DNA of 64,000 bases from Arsenophonus nilaparvatae (GCF_000757905.1 NZ_JRLH01000005.1), one strand, 5' to 3'; numbered from the stretch's first letter, positions 17,265 through 25,874 are shown. Translations and numbers: made by a program. The notes: generated by a model from the letters alone, not told the origin.

Positions 17265-18305
17265 ATGGTGAAGATGGAAAAACCATGGACACTTAGCCAG
17301 GCACAAGCACTATTTGATTTACCTTTTTTTGCATTACTTTTTCAAGCTCAGCAAGTTCATCGTCAACATTTTGATCCTCAACAGATCCAGATTAGTACTT
17401 TACTCTCCATTAAAACCGGCGCCTGCCCGGAAGATTGCAAATATTGCCCACAAAGTGCTCGCTATAAAACCGGATTAAAAGCCGAGCGACTATTAGAAGT
17501 CCAGCAAGTGATCGAATCGGCTAAACAAGCCAAAAAAGCCGGTTCAACCCGTTTTTGTATGGGCGCTGCCTGGCGCAATCCCCATGAACGCGATATGCCT
17601 TATCTCGAAACCATGGTGAAAGAAGTCAAAGCGTTAGGCCTAGAAACCTGCATGACACTGGGTAAATTAAATGATCAGCAAGCACACCGGTTAGCGGAGG
17701 CTGGACTTGATTATTACAATCACAATTTGGACACCTCACCTGAATTTTATGGCAGTATTATTACCACTCGAACCTATCAAGAACGGCTGGATACGATTGA
17801 TGTAGTTCGTCAGGCAGGCATGAAGGTATGCTCTGGTGGAATTGTTGGTTTAGGTGAAAAGGTGGCTGATCGGGCGGCGCTATTGGTTCAATTAGCTAAT
17901 TTACCGCAGGCTCCTGAAAGTGTGCCGATTAATATGCTAATAAAAATAAAAGGAACGCCCCTTGAAGATAATGAAGATGTCGATCCTTTTGACTTTATTC
18001 GCACCATCGCTGTTGCCCGTATTATGATGCCAACCTCCTTTGTCCGGCTTTCTGCTGGTCGTGAACAGATGAATGAACAGATGCAAGCACTCTGTTTTAT
18101 GGCCGGGGCTAACTCCCTCTTTTATGGCTGTAAGTTATTGACGGCCGCTAATCCCAAAGAAGATAAAGATCAGCAACTTTTTCGCAAGCTAAATATTAAT
18201 CCTCAACCGCTTGCAACCGCCTTGACTCACCACCAGCAAATTGAGCGGCTGGAAGAAGCGATGATGCAAGTGGATACGGAACAGTTTTATAACGCGGCAC
18301 TATAA
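17265..18305 (+). CDS. bioB: Biotin synthase
   Basis: BioB is the radical-SAM enzyme that inserts sulfur into dethiobiotin. The CxxxCxxC cluster motif CPEDCKYC and the surrounding TLLSIKTGACPEDCKYCPQSARY are unmistakable; YNHNLDTSPEFY, CSGGIVGLGE and RLSAGREQMNEQ (with the conserved Arg that ligands the [2Fe-2S] cluster) are present. I chose the ATG at 17265, preceded by AGAAGAGAG, which gives 346 residues as in E. coli. A longer frame reaching back to 17112 would overlap bioA and is rejected. The stop overlaps the bioF ATG by one base. Confidence 0.97.
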   Translation: MVKMEKPWTLSQAQALFDLPFFALLFQAQQVHRQHFDPQQIQISTLLSIKTGACPEDCKYCPQSARYKTGLKAERLLEVQQVIESAKQAKKAGSTRFCMGAAWRNPHERDMPYLETMVKEVKALGLETCMTLGKLNDQQAHRLAEAGLDYYNHNLDTSPEFYGSIITTRTYQERLDTIDVVRQAGMKVCSGGIVGLGEKVADRAALLVQLANLPQAPESVPINMLIKIKGTPLEDNEDVDPFDFIRTIAVARIMMPTSFVRLSAGREQMNEQMQALCFMAGANSLFYGCKLLTAANPKEDKDQQLFRKLNINPQPLATALTHHQQIERLEEAMMQVDTEQFYNAAL

Positions 18306-19471
18306 TGAATTGGTCAACATTTTTAACTCGTCAACTTGATATGCGCAAGCAGCAAGCATTGTGGCGGCAGCGGCAGCTAATAAAAAAAAATGATGCGTGT
18401 ACGCTAATCTTTGAACAACAGCAGTATGTCAATTTTTCAAGTAATGATTATCTGGGATTAAGTCATCATGCTGCAATTATTAAAGCCTGGCAAACAGGAT
18501 TAAGCCAATATGGGACAGGTAGTGGAAGCTCTGGTCATGTTATCGGTTTTAATTGCGCTCACGCCCAATTAGAGCAACAGCTTGCCGATTGGTTAGGTTA
18601 CCCCCGTGCTTTGTTATTTATTTCCGGCTATGCGGCAAATCAAAGTGTAATAACGGCCTTAATGAACAAAAATGATCATATTGTGGCCGATAAACTCAGT
18701 CATGCATCCTTACTGGAAGCCGCGATGTTATCGCCAGCTAGATTACAACGTTTTGCCCACAATCAACCTGACGCCTTAAGGCATCTTTTGGCGACCAATC
18801 ATAATGGTAAAACACTGGTTGCCACTGAAGGTATATTTAGTATGGATGGCGATAGTGCCCCTTTAGCTCAATTACATGCAGTGACGCGGCAAGCGCAGGC
18901 GTGGTTATTAGTGGATGATGCCCATGGTATTGGCATAAGAGGCCATGAAGGCAGAGGTAGTTGTTATCTACATAAGATAAAGCCTGAACTGCTGGTGGTG
19001 ACATTTGGTAAAGCTTTTGGTCTTAGTGGTGCGGCACTGCTTTGTGATGAAAACACCGCTGACTATTTTCTGCAATATGCTCGCCATTTGATTTATAGTA
19101 CTTCAATGCCTCCGGCTCAAGCAGTGGCATTAACTGAGGCGGTTAGACAAATTCGTCAAGCAGATGAGTTAAGAGCCAATTTACAGCGCAATATTGATTA
19201 TTTTCGTCAATTAGCCAACCACTTTCAATTGCCACTATTAAATTCAACTAGCGCAATTCAGCCACTCATTGTTGGTAGTAATCAACGCTGTTTACAGTTA
19301 TCTCAATTTTTACGCCAGCAAGGATTTTGGGTGCAAGCTATTCGGCCGCCAACGGTACCAGCGGGTAGTGCAAGATTAAGGATCACCTTAATGGCAAATC
19401 ATCAATTAGCCGATATTGCACAGTTAATGGAAACATTAAATGACTTCTTTAACAACGACGCCGATGAATAA
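18305..19471 (+). CDS. bioF: 8-amino-7-oxononanoate synthase
   Basis: BioF condenses pimeloyl-ACP with alanine to KAPA. The 388-residue alpha-oxoamine synthase shows FSSNDYLGLSHH, GTGSGSSGHVIGFN, FSMDGDSAPL, VDDAHGIGI and the PLP lysine in VVTFGKAFGLSGAA. It starts within the TAATG junction with bioB, pointing to coupled translation, and bioC starts inside its 3' end. Confidence 0.96.
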   Translation: MNWSTFLTRQLDMRKQQALWRQRQLIKKNDACTLIFEQQQYVNFSSNDYLGLSHHAAIIKAWQTGLSQYGTGSGSSGHVIGFNCAHAQLEQQLADWLGYPRALLFISGYAANQSVITALMNKNDHIVADKLSHASLLEAAMLSPARLQRFAHNQPDALRHLLATNHNGKTLVATEGIFSMDGDSAPLAQLHAVTRQAQAWLLVDDAHGIGIRGHEGRGSCYLHKIKPELLVVTFGKAFGLSGAALLCDENTADYFLQYARHLIYSTSMPPAQAVALTEAVRQIRQADELRANLQRNIDYFRQLANHFQLPLLNSTSAIQPLIVGSNQRCLQLSQFLRQQGFWVQAIRPPTVPAGSARLRITLMANHQLADIAQLMETLNDFFNNDADE

Positions 19472-20213
19472 GCAAGCGATTGCTCATGCTTTTGGCCGGG
19501 CGGCCAAAAATTACGACAATATTGCCTTATTTCAACAACAAAGTGGCCAACATCTGTTTAATTGCTTATCTGCAATACCTGGTAAAAAAGTGCTGGATGC
19601 TGGCTGTGGTACCGGCTATTTCAGTGCTCAGTGGCAGTTAGCCGGAAAACGGGTTATTGCCCTCGATCTGTCGGCATCAATGTTAGCCATTGCTCAACAA
19701 AAGCAAGCGGCTATGAGCTATATCCAAGCCGATATGGAGAGGTTACCACTGGCCAATGAAAGTGTTGATCTCTGTTTTAGTCATCTTGCTATTCAGTGGT
19801 GTAGTAATTTATCTACCCCATTAAGTGAGTTATATCGTGTTACTAAAAAGGGTGGGGTCGTTGCTTTTTCTACTTTAGTCGATGGCTCATTACAAGAGCT
19901 ACAACAGTGTTGGCAAAAAGTTGATAATAACCGGCACATTAATTCTTTTATGACTTTTGAACAAATTAAGCAGGCTTGTCGTGATTGGCCGCATAGTTTA
20001 GAACAGCGTTGCTGGCATTTAACTTACCCTACATTTGCCTGTTTACTTCAATCTATAAAGGGTATTGGCGCGACTTATCTAACGGATGGGCGTCAGCAGC
20101 AGGGTCTAATGACAAAAAACCAGTTAGCTAAACTGGTTGATCATTATCCTCATATTAATCAGCAATTTCCCTTAACTTATCAACTGGTTTATGGAATGTT
20201 ATATCGTGAATAG
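19440..20213 (+). CDS. bioC: Malonyl-ACP O-methyltransferase
   Basis: BioC methylates malonyl-ACP so that fatty acid synthesis can build the pimeloyl chain. It has the SAM motif VLDAGCGTGYFS, then ALDLSASMLAIAQQ and FSHLAIQWCSNLSTPLSELYRV, as in E. coli BioC. The start at 19440 has GGAAA about 7 bases upstream; the ATG at 19464 (MNKQAIAHAFGRAA) matches the E. coli N-terminus better but has no ribosome site. Either way it overlaps bioF. The partner esterase BioH is not in the window. Confidence 0.93.
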   Translation: MTSLTTTPMNKQAIAHAFGRAAKNYDNIALFQQQSGQHLFNCLSAIPGKKVLDAGCGTGYFSAQWQLAGKRVIALDLSASMLAIAQQKQAAMSYIQADMERLPLANESVDLCFSHLAIQWCSNLSTPLSELYRVTKKGGVVAFSTLVDGSLQELQQCWQKVDNNRHINSFMTFEQIKQACRDWPHSLEQRCWHLTYPTFACLLQSIKGIGATYLTDGRQQQGLMTKNQLAKLVDHYPHINQQFPLTYQLVYGMLYRE

Positions 20214-20883
20214 ATGTTTTTTTGTCACTGGAACTGACACAGATGTGGGTAAGACTGTCGTCAGCTGTGCGCTGCTACAAGCAGCTGCCGATCAGGGTTA
20301 TCAAACAGCGGGCTATAAACCGGTAGCTTCAGGCAGTGAACAGTTAACTATTGGCTTAAGAAATTCAGATGCTCAATTATTAAGAAAAAATAGTAGCGTG
20401 AAACTGAATTACCATGATGTTAATCCGATCGTTTTTGCTCAAGCAACTTCACCCCATATTGCTAGTCAACTAACAGGGGAGCTTATCGATTGGCAGATAA
20501 TGCATACAGGATTAAATAAATTAACACAATCTGCTAACTGGATTATTGTCGAAGGTGCTGGTGGATGGTATACACCGCTTTGTGCTGAGCACACTTTGGC
20601 TGATTGGGTTATACAACAGCAATTGCCAGTGATATTAACAGTTGGCATTAAATTGGGTTGTATTAACCATGCAATATTAACCGCACAGGCCATTGAGCAA
20701 AGTGGCTTATTATTGGCAGGCTGGGTGGCTAATGAAATTGTTTTACCGGGTCAATATCAGCAGGATTATTTGTTAACATTACAGCAACGGCTGTCCGCAC
20801 CATGTTTAGGCGTTATTCCGCATTTGCCGAATTGGCAATCTCATTCGATTGGCAAATTTGTCAATTTAGATAACCTACTGTAA
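20206..20883 (+). CDS. bioD: Dethiobiotin synthetase
   Basis: BioD closes the ureido ring of dethiobiotin using ATP and CO2. The P-loop FVTGTDTDVGKT, YKPVASGSE, VEGAGGWYTPL and VGIKLGCINHAILTAQAI are conserved. A GTG at 20206 with GGAA 8 bases before gives 225 residues, as in E. coli, and overlaps the end of bioC by 8 bases; the upstream ATG at 20191 has no ribosome site. It is the last gene of bioBFCD, followed by a hairpin. Confidence 0.95.
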   Translation: MNRCFFVTGTDTDVGKTVVSCALLQAAADQGYQTAGYKPVASGSEQLTIGLRNSDAQLLRKNSSVKLNYHDVNPIVFAQATSPHIASQLTGELIDWQIMHTGLNKLTQSANWIIVEGAGGWYTPLCAEHTLADWVIQQQLPVILTVGIKLGCINHAILTAQAIEQSGLLLAGWVANEIVLPGQYQQDYLLTLQQRLSAPCLGVIPHLPNWQSHSIGKFVNLDNLL

Positions 20884-20898
20884 TAGGAGTAATTTTGG

Positions 20899-20934
20899 GG
20901 CTAAAGCGTTATGCCACTTTAGCCATATTTTGCT
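20899..20934 (+). terminator. Terminator after bioBFCD
   Basis: GGCTAAAG (20899-20906) and CTTTAGCC (20917-20924) form a perfect 8-bp stem with a 10-base loop, followed by ATATTTTG. Confidence 0.7.
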
Positions 20935-21016
20935 TGAATTAGCTTAATTGCAACAAATGAAATGCTATTTTTCTTTTTTTTTTCTTATAAAAAAATTTTT
21001 TTTTGTGATTATTTTT

Positions 21017-21036
21017 TTGGCAAAAATTTTTGCCAA
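21017..21036. repeat. 20-bp perfect palindrome
   Basis: TTGGCAAAAA joined directly to TTTTTGCCAA. It lies about 50 bases before the DnaA boxes. It could be extruded as a short hairpin or serve as a back-up terminator for the bio operon, but it has no loop. Confidence 0.6.
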
Positions 21037-21086
21037 TGCTCAAGTGAAAATCTTACAACTATTGGTGCTGAAAAGAATTTCTTGAG

Positions 21087-21109
21087 TTATCCACTATTCC
21101 TGTGGATAA
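21087..21109. promoter_or_regulatory. Inverted pair of DnaA boxes
   Basis: TTATCCAC (21087-21094) and GTGGATAA (21102-21109) face each other across 7 bases. Read on the minus strand, the right one is TTATCCACA, a perfect consensus DnaA box. As I recall, DnaA binding upstream of uvrB has been described in E. coli, so this is probably a conserved regulatory site rather than an origin. Confidence 0.7.
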
Positions 21110-21390
21110 CCTTGTGTATTAGATCTAGAAAAGTTACGCTAACCGAGATGGGATGAGGCTTGGCTGGCAGTTGATGCCATTCTCGGCTCTGAAGTAAAAT
21201 TTTATAAATATTAACATGTTATATAAAATCAAGTCTGAAATGATATATAATAAAGTTTTACATTGGCTGATTAGCATAAAATATAATTCAAGGTAAAAAA
21301 AGCTTGGGGATAACTAAGTTATTAAAATGATAAATATATGTAAATAATTGGTTGTGGGTGAAACTGGGTTTTTATTTCTGCTGTCATTGA

Positions 21391-21410
21391 AACTGTTTTT
21401 TTATCCAGTA
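21391..21410 (+). promoter_or_regulatory. LexA (SOS) box of uvrB
   Basis: CTG, ten bases, CAG with flanking AA and TA. To my memory it is identical to the E. coli uvrB SOS box. It lies 33 bases before the uvrB ATG, so uvrB should be DNA-damage inducible. Confidence 0.9.
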
Positions 21411-21443
21411 TGATAAAGAAATATTTTTAGTAGAGAGGGTTAG

Positions 21444-23456
21444 ATGAGTAAAGTCTTCAAATTGCATGCTGAATTTCAACCTGCCGGTGATCAGCCTGCA
21501 GCGATAAAGAAATTAATCGAAGGTCTTAATGATGGATTGGCTCATCAAACCTTACTTGGTGTCACCGGATCGGGTAAAACATTCACTATCGCTAATGTTA
21601 TTGAGCAGGTTAACCGCCCGGTAATGGTAATGGCTCACAATAAGACGTTGGCTGCACAATTGTATAGTGAGATGAAGGCTTTTTTCCCTGACAATGCGGT
21701 GGAATATTTTGTTTCTTATTATGATTATTATCAACCAGAAGCGTATGTTCCAAGCTCCGATACCTTTATTGAAAAAGATGCTTCTATTAACGAACATATT
21801 GAACAGATGCGACTCTCTGCCACTAAAGCGCTGCTTGAAAGACGTGATGTTATTGTTGTTGCTTCGGTATCAGCGATTTATGGTTTAGGTGATCCTGATA
21901 GCTATCTAAAAATGATGCTTCATTTAACCAAAGGTATGATTATTGATCAGCGAGCTATCTTACGCCGTCTGGCCGATTTGCAATATAGCCGCAATGATCA
22001 AGCATTTCAGCGAGGTACATTTAGAGTTAGGGGGGAAGTGATTGATATTTTTCCTGCCGAATCAGATCAATATGCGTTAAGAGTTGAATTATTTGATGAG
22101 GAAGTAGAACGGCTAGCGCTTTTTGATCCCTTAACCGGACAGATCCAACATAATGTACCGCGATTTACCATTTATCCTAAAACCCACTATGTAACTCCGC
22201 GTGAGCGTATCCTTGAAGCCATGGAGCAGATTAAAACTGAATTGGCACAAAGACGTAAATTACTACTGGAAAATAGTAAACTTGTTGAAGAGCAGCGGTT
22301 AACACAGCGTACCCAGTTTGATTTAGAGATGATGAATGAATTGGGTTATTGTTCTGGTATTGAAAATTATTCACGTTATCTTTCTGGTCGTGCAACCGGT
22401 GAACCACCACCAACGTTGTTTGACTATTTACCCGCAGATGGTTTATTAGTTATTGATGAATCGCATGTCAGCATCCCACAGATTGGCGGTATGTATCGTG
22501 GTGATCGCTCGCGTAAAGAGACATTGGTAGAATATGGTTTTCGCTTACCTTCTGCGTTGGATAATCGCCCATTACGTTTTGAGGAATTTGAAGCACTTTC
22601 CCCACAAACAATTTATATTTCTGCCACGCCAGGTAAGTATGAATTGGAAAAATCGGCAAATGAAATTATTGAGCAAGTTGTGCGGCCAACTGGCTTACTC
22701 GATCCCGAAATTGAAGTTCGTCCGGTAGCCACTCAGGTTGATGATCTGTTATCTGAAATCAATTTGCGTACAGCGGTAAATGAACGGGTACTAGTAACAA
22801 CGTTAACCAAAAGAATGGCAGAAGATTTGACCGATTATCTGCAAGAACATGACATAAAGGTTCGTTATTTGCATTCAGATATTGATACCGTTGAACGGGT
22901 CGAAATTATTCGTGATTTGCGATTAGGCGTATTTGATGTTTTAGTGGGCATCAACTTGTTGCGTGAAGGGTTGGACATGCCAGAGGTATCACTAGTTGCT
23001 ATCTTAGACGCAGATAAAGAAGGATTTTTACGTTCAGAGCGTTCATTAATTCAAACGATTGGGCGTGCAGCGCGTAACCTGAAAGGTAAAGCTATTTTAT
23101 ATGGCGATAAGGTTACTGATTCAATGGCAAAAGCGATTAAAGAAACGGAACGTCGTCGCGAAAAGCAAATCGCCTTTAATCAACAGCATGGTATTGTACC
23201 TAAAGGTTTAAATAAAAAAGTTGGCGATATTTTACAAGTCGGTGTACCAGTATCGGCAAAAGGTAAACATAAACAACCGCAAGTATCACCGATTATCGAA
23301 GATTATCAGAAACTTTCGACCAAAGAATTGGAGCTTAAAATTCAGGCGTTAGAAGCACAAATGTATCGTTATGCACAAGATCTTGAATTTGAACAAGCAG
23401 CCAGTTTACGCGATCAAATTCAATTGCTACGTGAACAGTTTATTGCTAATTCTTAA
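21444..23456 (+). CDS. uvrB: Excinuclease ABC subunit B
   Basis: UvrB is the damage-verifying helicase of nucleotide excision repair; it is loaded by UvrA and recruits UvrC. The 670 residues (E. coli 673) show Walker A GVTGSGKTFT, the beta-hairpin segment YYDYYQPEAYVPSSDTFIEKD, DESH box (LLVIDESHVS), helicase motifs including LVGINLLREGLD and QTIGRAARN, and the C-terminal UVR domain (about 630-665) that contacts UvrC. The ATG has a GAGAGGG ribosome site. It is convergent with ybhK. Confidence 0.98.
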   Translation: MSKVFKLHAEFQPAGDQPAAIKKLIEGLNDGLAHQTLLGVTGSGKTFTIANVIEQVNRPVMVMAHNKTLAAQLYSEMKAFFPDNAVEYFVSYYDYYQPEAYVPSSDTFIEKDASINEHIEQMRLSATKALLERRDVIVVASVSAIYGLGDPDSYLKMMLHLTKGMIIDQRAILRRLADLQYSRNDQAFQRGTFRVRGEVIDIFPAESDQYALRVELFDEEVERLALFDPLTGQIQHNVPRFTIYPKTHYVTPRERILEAMEQIKTELAQRRKLLLENSKLVEEQRLTQRTQFDLEMMNELGYCSGIENYSRYLSGRATGEPPPTLFDYLPADGLLVIDESHVSIPQIGGMYRGDRSRKETLVEYGFRLPSALDNRPLRFEEFEALSPQTIYISATPGKYELEKSANEIIEQVVRPTGLLDPEIEVRPVATQVDDLLSEINLRTAVNERVLVTTLTKRMAEDLTDYLQEHDIKVRYLHSDIDTVERVEIIRDLRLGVFDVLVGINLLREGLDMPEVSLVAILDADKEGFLRSERSLIQTIGRAARNLKGKAILYGDKVTDSMAKAIKETERRREKQIAFNQQHGIVPKGLNKKVGDILQVGVPVSAKGKHKQPQVSPIIEDYQKLSTKELELKIQALEAQMYRYAQDLEFEQAASLRDQIQLLREQFIANS

Positions 23457-23469
23457 AGCATTAGACAAT

Positions 23470-23550
23470 TTTTATCCGCAGTGCGGTGCAGCCACGCCCT
23501 CTAAGGCGGGGTGGGTGCCAAGCAAGCCGTTAGCTGGCATTCGGGTAAGG
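23470..23550. repeat. GC-rich island between uvrB and ybhK, possible repeat element
   Basis: In otherwise AT-rich DNA, about 70 bases here are GC-rich and can form small hairpins (CCGCA/TGCGG, GCC/GGC pairs). On the minus strand it overlaps the last codons of ybhK, whose C-terminus is longer than the E. coli protein. It may be a dispersed palindromic element or a remnant of one; only one copy is seen in the window. Confidence 0.4.
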
Positions 23551-24483
23551 AGATAAATTAAAAGGTTTAAGTTGATGAATTTTGTGTGCCATGTCTTCAA
23601 TAGCCTGGCGCAATAAGTCTCGATCATGGCGGTAACAGACATTTTGGTCAGCCAGTTTTCTTTGGAGCACGATTCGATCTGGTAGGCTTGATGTATTGGT
23701 TACTGGACCAGCGATAACCGCATCAATTTTCTGTTGGCCAATGTGTTTTTCAATCATTGCAATTTTTTCGGTTAGTTGCATATTGGCAGCGGGTTGGTTT
23801 AGTTCTTTACCAAGATTACCAATATAGATGATTGCTGCCCGGCATGCTTGTAATGCTTGCGTTAGGTCATTCATTAGAAATAAAGGCATCAGGCTGGTTA
23901 AAAAGCTACCTGGGCCAATGATGATCAAATCAGCATTATGGATAGCATCGAGAGCCTCTGGCGTGCAACTTACCTGAGGAGATAACATTAATTTTTGTGG
24001 TAGAGAGGTGAGTTGATCAACATTAACTTCGCCATAGATTTCATTGCCCATCAAATCGATTGCCAGTAAATCAGCCGGTTGCTCGGACATAGGAATAAGA
24101 TGCGCCTTCACTTTTAATAGACTACGAATTAAGTTGATCGCATCTAACGGTCTAACACTGAGATGATCAAGCGATTTTAGCATTAAGTTACCCAGATTAT
24201 GGCCACCAAGTTCACCGTTACCGGCAAAACGATATTCAAACATAGTTGATGCAATCGACGGTTCCGTAATTAATTGGTTTAAACAGTTGCGCGTATCTCC
24301 CCAGGCAATACCACCTTCAGAACGGCGAATTCGACCGGTAGAGCCACCATCATCGGTTGTAGTGACAATCCCTGTTAATTGAGAATTTAGAAAGGCAAGG
24401 GATGACATCACCCGACCCAAGCCATGACCACCACCCAGCGCGACAACTTGGCCTAAATTATTAAGAATACTGCGATTATGCAT
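23530..24483 (-). CDS. ybhK: YvcK/CofD-fold gluconeogenesis factor
   Basis: A 317-residue protein of the YvcK family, needed in other bacteria for normal growth and cell shape on gluconeogenic carbon; it binds UDP-sugars there, but the E. coli role is unclear. Conserved blocks: VVALGGGHGLGRVMSSL, TTTDDGGSTGRIRR, GDTRNCLNQL, NGELGGHNLGNLML and LIIGPGSFLTSLMP. The chosen ATG has AGGGGAAG just upstream and matches the E. coli start; a longer frame to 24537 lacks this. The last 15 or so residues (LKPFNLSPYPNAS) exceed the E. coli length and lie at the GC-rich island. The uvrB-ybhK-moaA order is as in E. coli. Confidence 0.93.
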   Translation of the reverse strand: MHNRSILNNLGQVVALGGGHGLGRVMSSLAFLNSQLTGIVTTTDDGGSTGRIRRSEGGIAWGDTRNCLNQLITEPSIASTMFEYRFAGNGELGGHNLGNLMLKSLDHLSVRPLDAINLIRSLLKVKAHLIPMSEQPADLLAIDLMGNEIYGEVNVDQLTSLPQKLMLSPQVSCTPEALDAIHNADLIIIGPGSFLTSLMPLFLMNDLTQALQACRAAIIYIGNLGKELNQPAANMQLTEKIAMIEKHIGQQKIDAVIAGPVTNTSSLPDRIVLQRKLADQNVCYRHDRDLLRQAIEDMAHKIHQLKPFNLSPYPNAS

Positions 24484-24740
24484 TACTTCCCCTATTTTAT
24501 TATTTGCTGATAGCGGTTTGACATAATTGATTATCAAATATCAGACCTTATTGAATTAACGTGATATTAAACAATAACTTTGTCATTCTTTTATATTACA
24601 TTATTTTCCGCTAATTGATTAACTTGTTGAATTGCAACCTATAGATTTGAGTGCTTAATCGCTTTTTAAAATATTTAGCAATAAGATTTATAGCAATCAT
24701 CACATTACGCTATTATTGTATGTGGTGTTATTAACTCCTA

Positions 24741-24855
24741 GCCTTTTTACCTAAGTTTGTGAACTTAACATTTAAATAGGGTATTGAGGCCGTGGCATTT
24801 ATCAGCCACCAGGGTGCAAGGTAGAAATGCCTGCATCTCCCGTATTTGGAAAGGC
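24741..24855 (+). promoter_or_regulatory. Molybdenum cofactor (Moco) riboswitch
   Basis: The leader between ybhK and moaA contains the blocks GAGGCCGTGGC, GGTGCAAGGTAGAAATGCC, GCATCTCCC and TTGGAAAGGCG, as in the Moco RNA before enterobacterial moaA. An outer stem pairs GCCTTT (24741-24746) with AAAGGC (24850-24855). That 3' strand includes the AAAGG ribosome site of moaA, so cofactor-stabilised folding would hide it and lower translation. Confidence 0.85.
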
Positions 24856-24861
24856 GTTATT

Positions 24862-25842
24862 ATGACTCAACTTATTGATACTTTTGCCCGTAAATTCTAT
24901 TACTTAAGACTATCCATAACGGATGTATGTAATTTTCGCTGCACATATTGTCTACCAAATGGATATAAATCGAATGGTGATCAAGCCTTTTTATCGTTGC
25001 AGGAAATTGCTTTTCTGACTAAAGCTTTCGCTGAGCTTGGTACCGAAAAAATTCGCTTAACCGGCGGCGAACCCACCATGCGCCGTGATTTTATTGACAT
25101 TATTGCTACCATCAAACAAAACCATGCGATCAAGAAAATTGCCCTAACTACTAATGGTTATCGACTGGCCAGAAATGTTAGCCAGTGGAAAAATGCCGGT
25201 TTAACGGATATTAATGTCAGTGTTGATAGTCTTGATCCGCGACAGTTTTTAGCCATTACTGGGCAAGATAAATTTTTTCAAGTCATGGCCGGGATTGATG
25301 CTGCTTTAGAGGCAGGTTATGACAAAATAAAAGTCAATGTTGTGTTGATGAAAAACATCAATGACAGTAATTTAGCGAGTTTTATCAACTGGATCAAACT
25401 GCGGCCAATCCAACTACGATTTATTGAATTAATGGAAACTGGCGAGAGTGATAAAATATTTCGTCGTCACCATGTCTCAGGCGAAAAGATCCGGCGGCGG
25501 TTATTAGAGCAAAATTGGCAGCAAATACCACGCTGTCGTTCTGATGGACCGGCCCAGGTTTTTAAGCACCCTGATTACTATGGTGAAATTGGTTTAATCA
25601 TGCCTTATGAGCAGAATTTTTGTCAAAGTTGTAATCGCTTACGGGTCTCTTCTATCGGTCATCTTCATCTCTGTCTGTTTGGCGAGCGCAGTATTATTTT
25701 ACGCGATCTATTGGTTGATGCATCCCAATCTGAGGCATTAAAAGCACGTATTCGGGCAGAATTACAGTTAAAACGTGCAAGCCATTTTCTTCATCAAGGA
25801 GATAGTGGTATCACGTCAAATCTTTCAATTATTGGGGGATAA
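24862..25842 (+). CDS. moaA: GTP 3',8-cyclase
   Basis: MoaA is the radical-SAM enzyme that starts molybdenum cofactor synthesis from GTP. The N-terminal cluster motif CNFRCTYC and the C-terminal cluster ligands in CQSCNRLRVSS...HLC are present, as are LTGGEPTMRRD, the substrate block ELMETGE and the C-terminal Gly-Gly. The ATG at 24862, 7 bases after AAAGG, gives 326 residues. The longer frame from 24784 starts inside the riboswitch and is rejected. First gene of moaACDE; moaB, second in E. coli, is missing. Confidence 0.97.
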   Translation: MTQLIDTFARKFYYLRLSITDVCNFRCTYCLPNGYKSNGDQAFLSLQEIAFLTKAFAELGTEKIRLTGGEPTMRRDFIDIIATIKQNHAIKKIALTTNGYRLARNVSQWKNAGLTDINVSVDSLDPRQFLAITGQDKFFQVMAGIDAALEAGYDKIKVNVVLMKNINDSNLASFINWIKLRPIQLRFIELMETGESDKIFRRHHVSGEKIRRRLLEQNWQQIPRCRSDGPAQVFKHPDYYGEIGLIMPYEQNFCQSCNRLRVSSIGHLHLCLFGERSIILRDLLVDASQSEALKARIRAELQLKRASHFLHQGDSGITSNLSIIGG

Positions 25843-25874
25843 ATGCGATTTTTAGCGATCTCAAGGAGCTTAAA

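Larger units (their letters stand above)
20935..21443. promoter_or_regulatory. Complex uvrB upstream region
   Basis: This 500-base spacer holds long T and A runs (about 20967-21018), a 20-bp perfect palindrome, an inverted pair of DnaA boxes and a LexA box, listed separately. A 64-codon frame at 20962 is mostly poly-Phe from the T runs and is not a gene. Confidence 0.6.

Noticed and set aside
20962..21156. Short Phe-rich open frame before uvrB
   Set aside because: Produced by T runs; it crosses the palindrome and DnaA boxes and has no protein features.
21017..21310. Chromosomal or plasmid origin of replication
   Set aside because: Only two good DnaA boxes, no iteron array or initiator gene, and a regulatory explanation at uvrB is simpler.
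24784..24861. Extended N-terminus of moaA from an alternative start
   Set aside because: It lies inside the Moco riboswitch, has no ribosome site, and the ATG at 24862 matches the MoaA family start.
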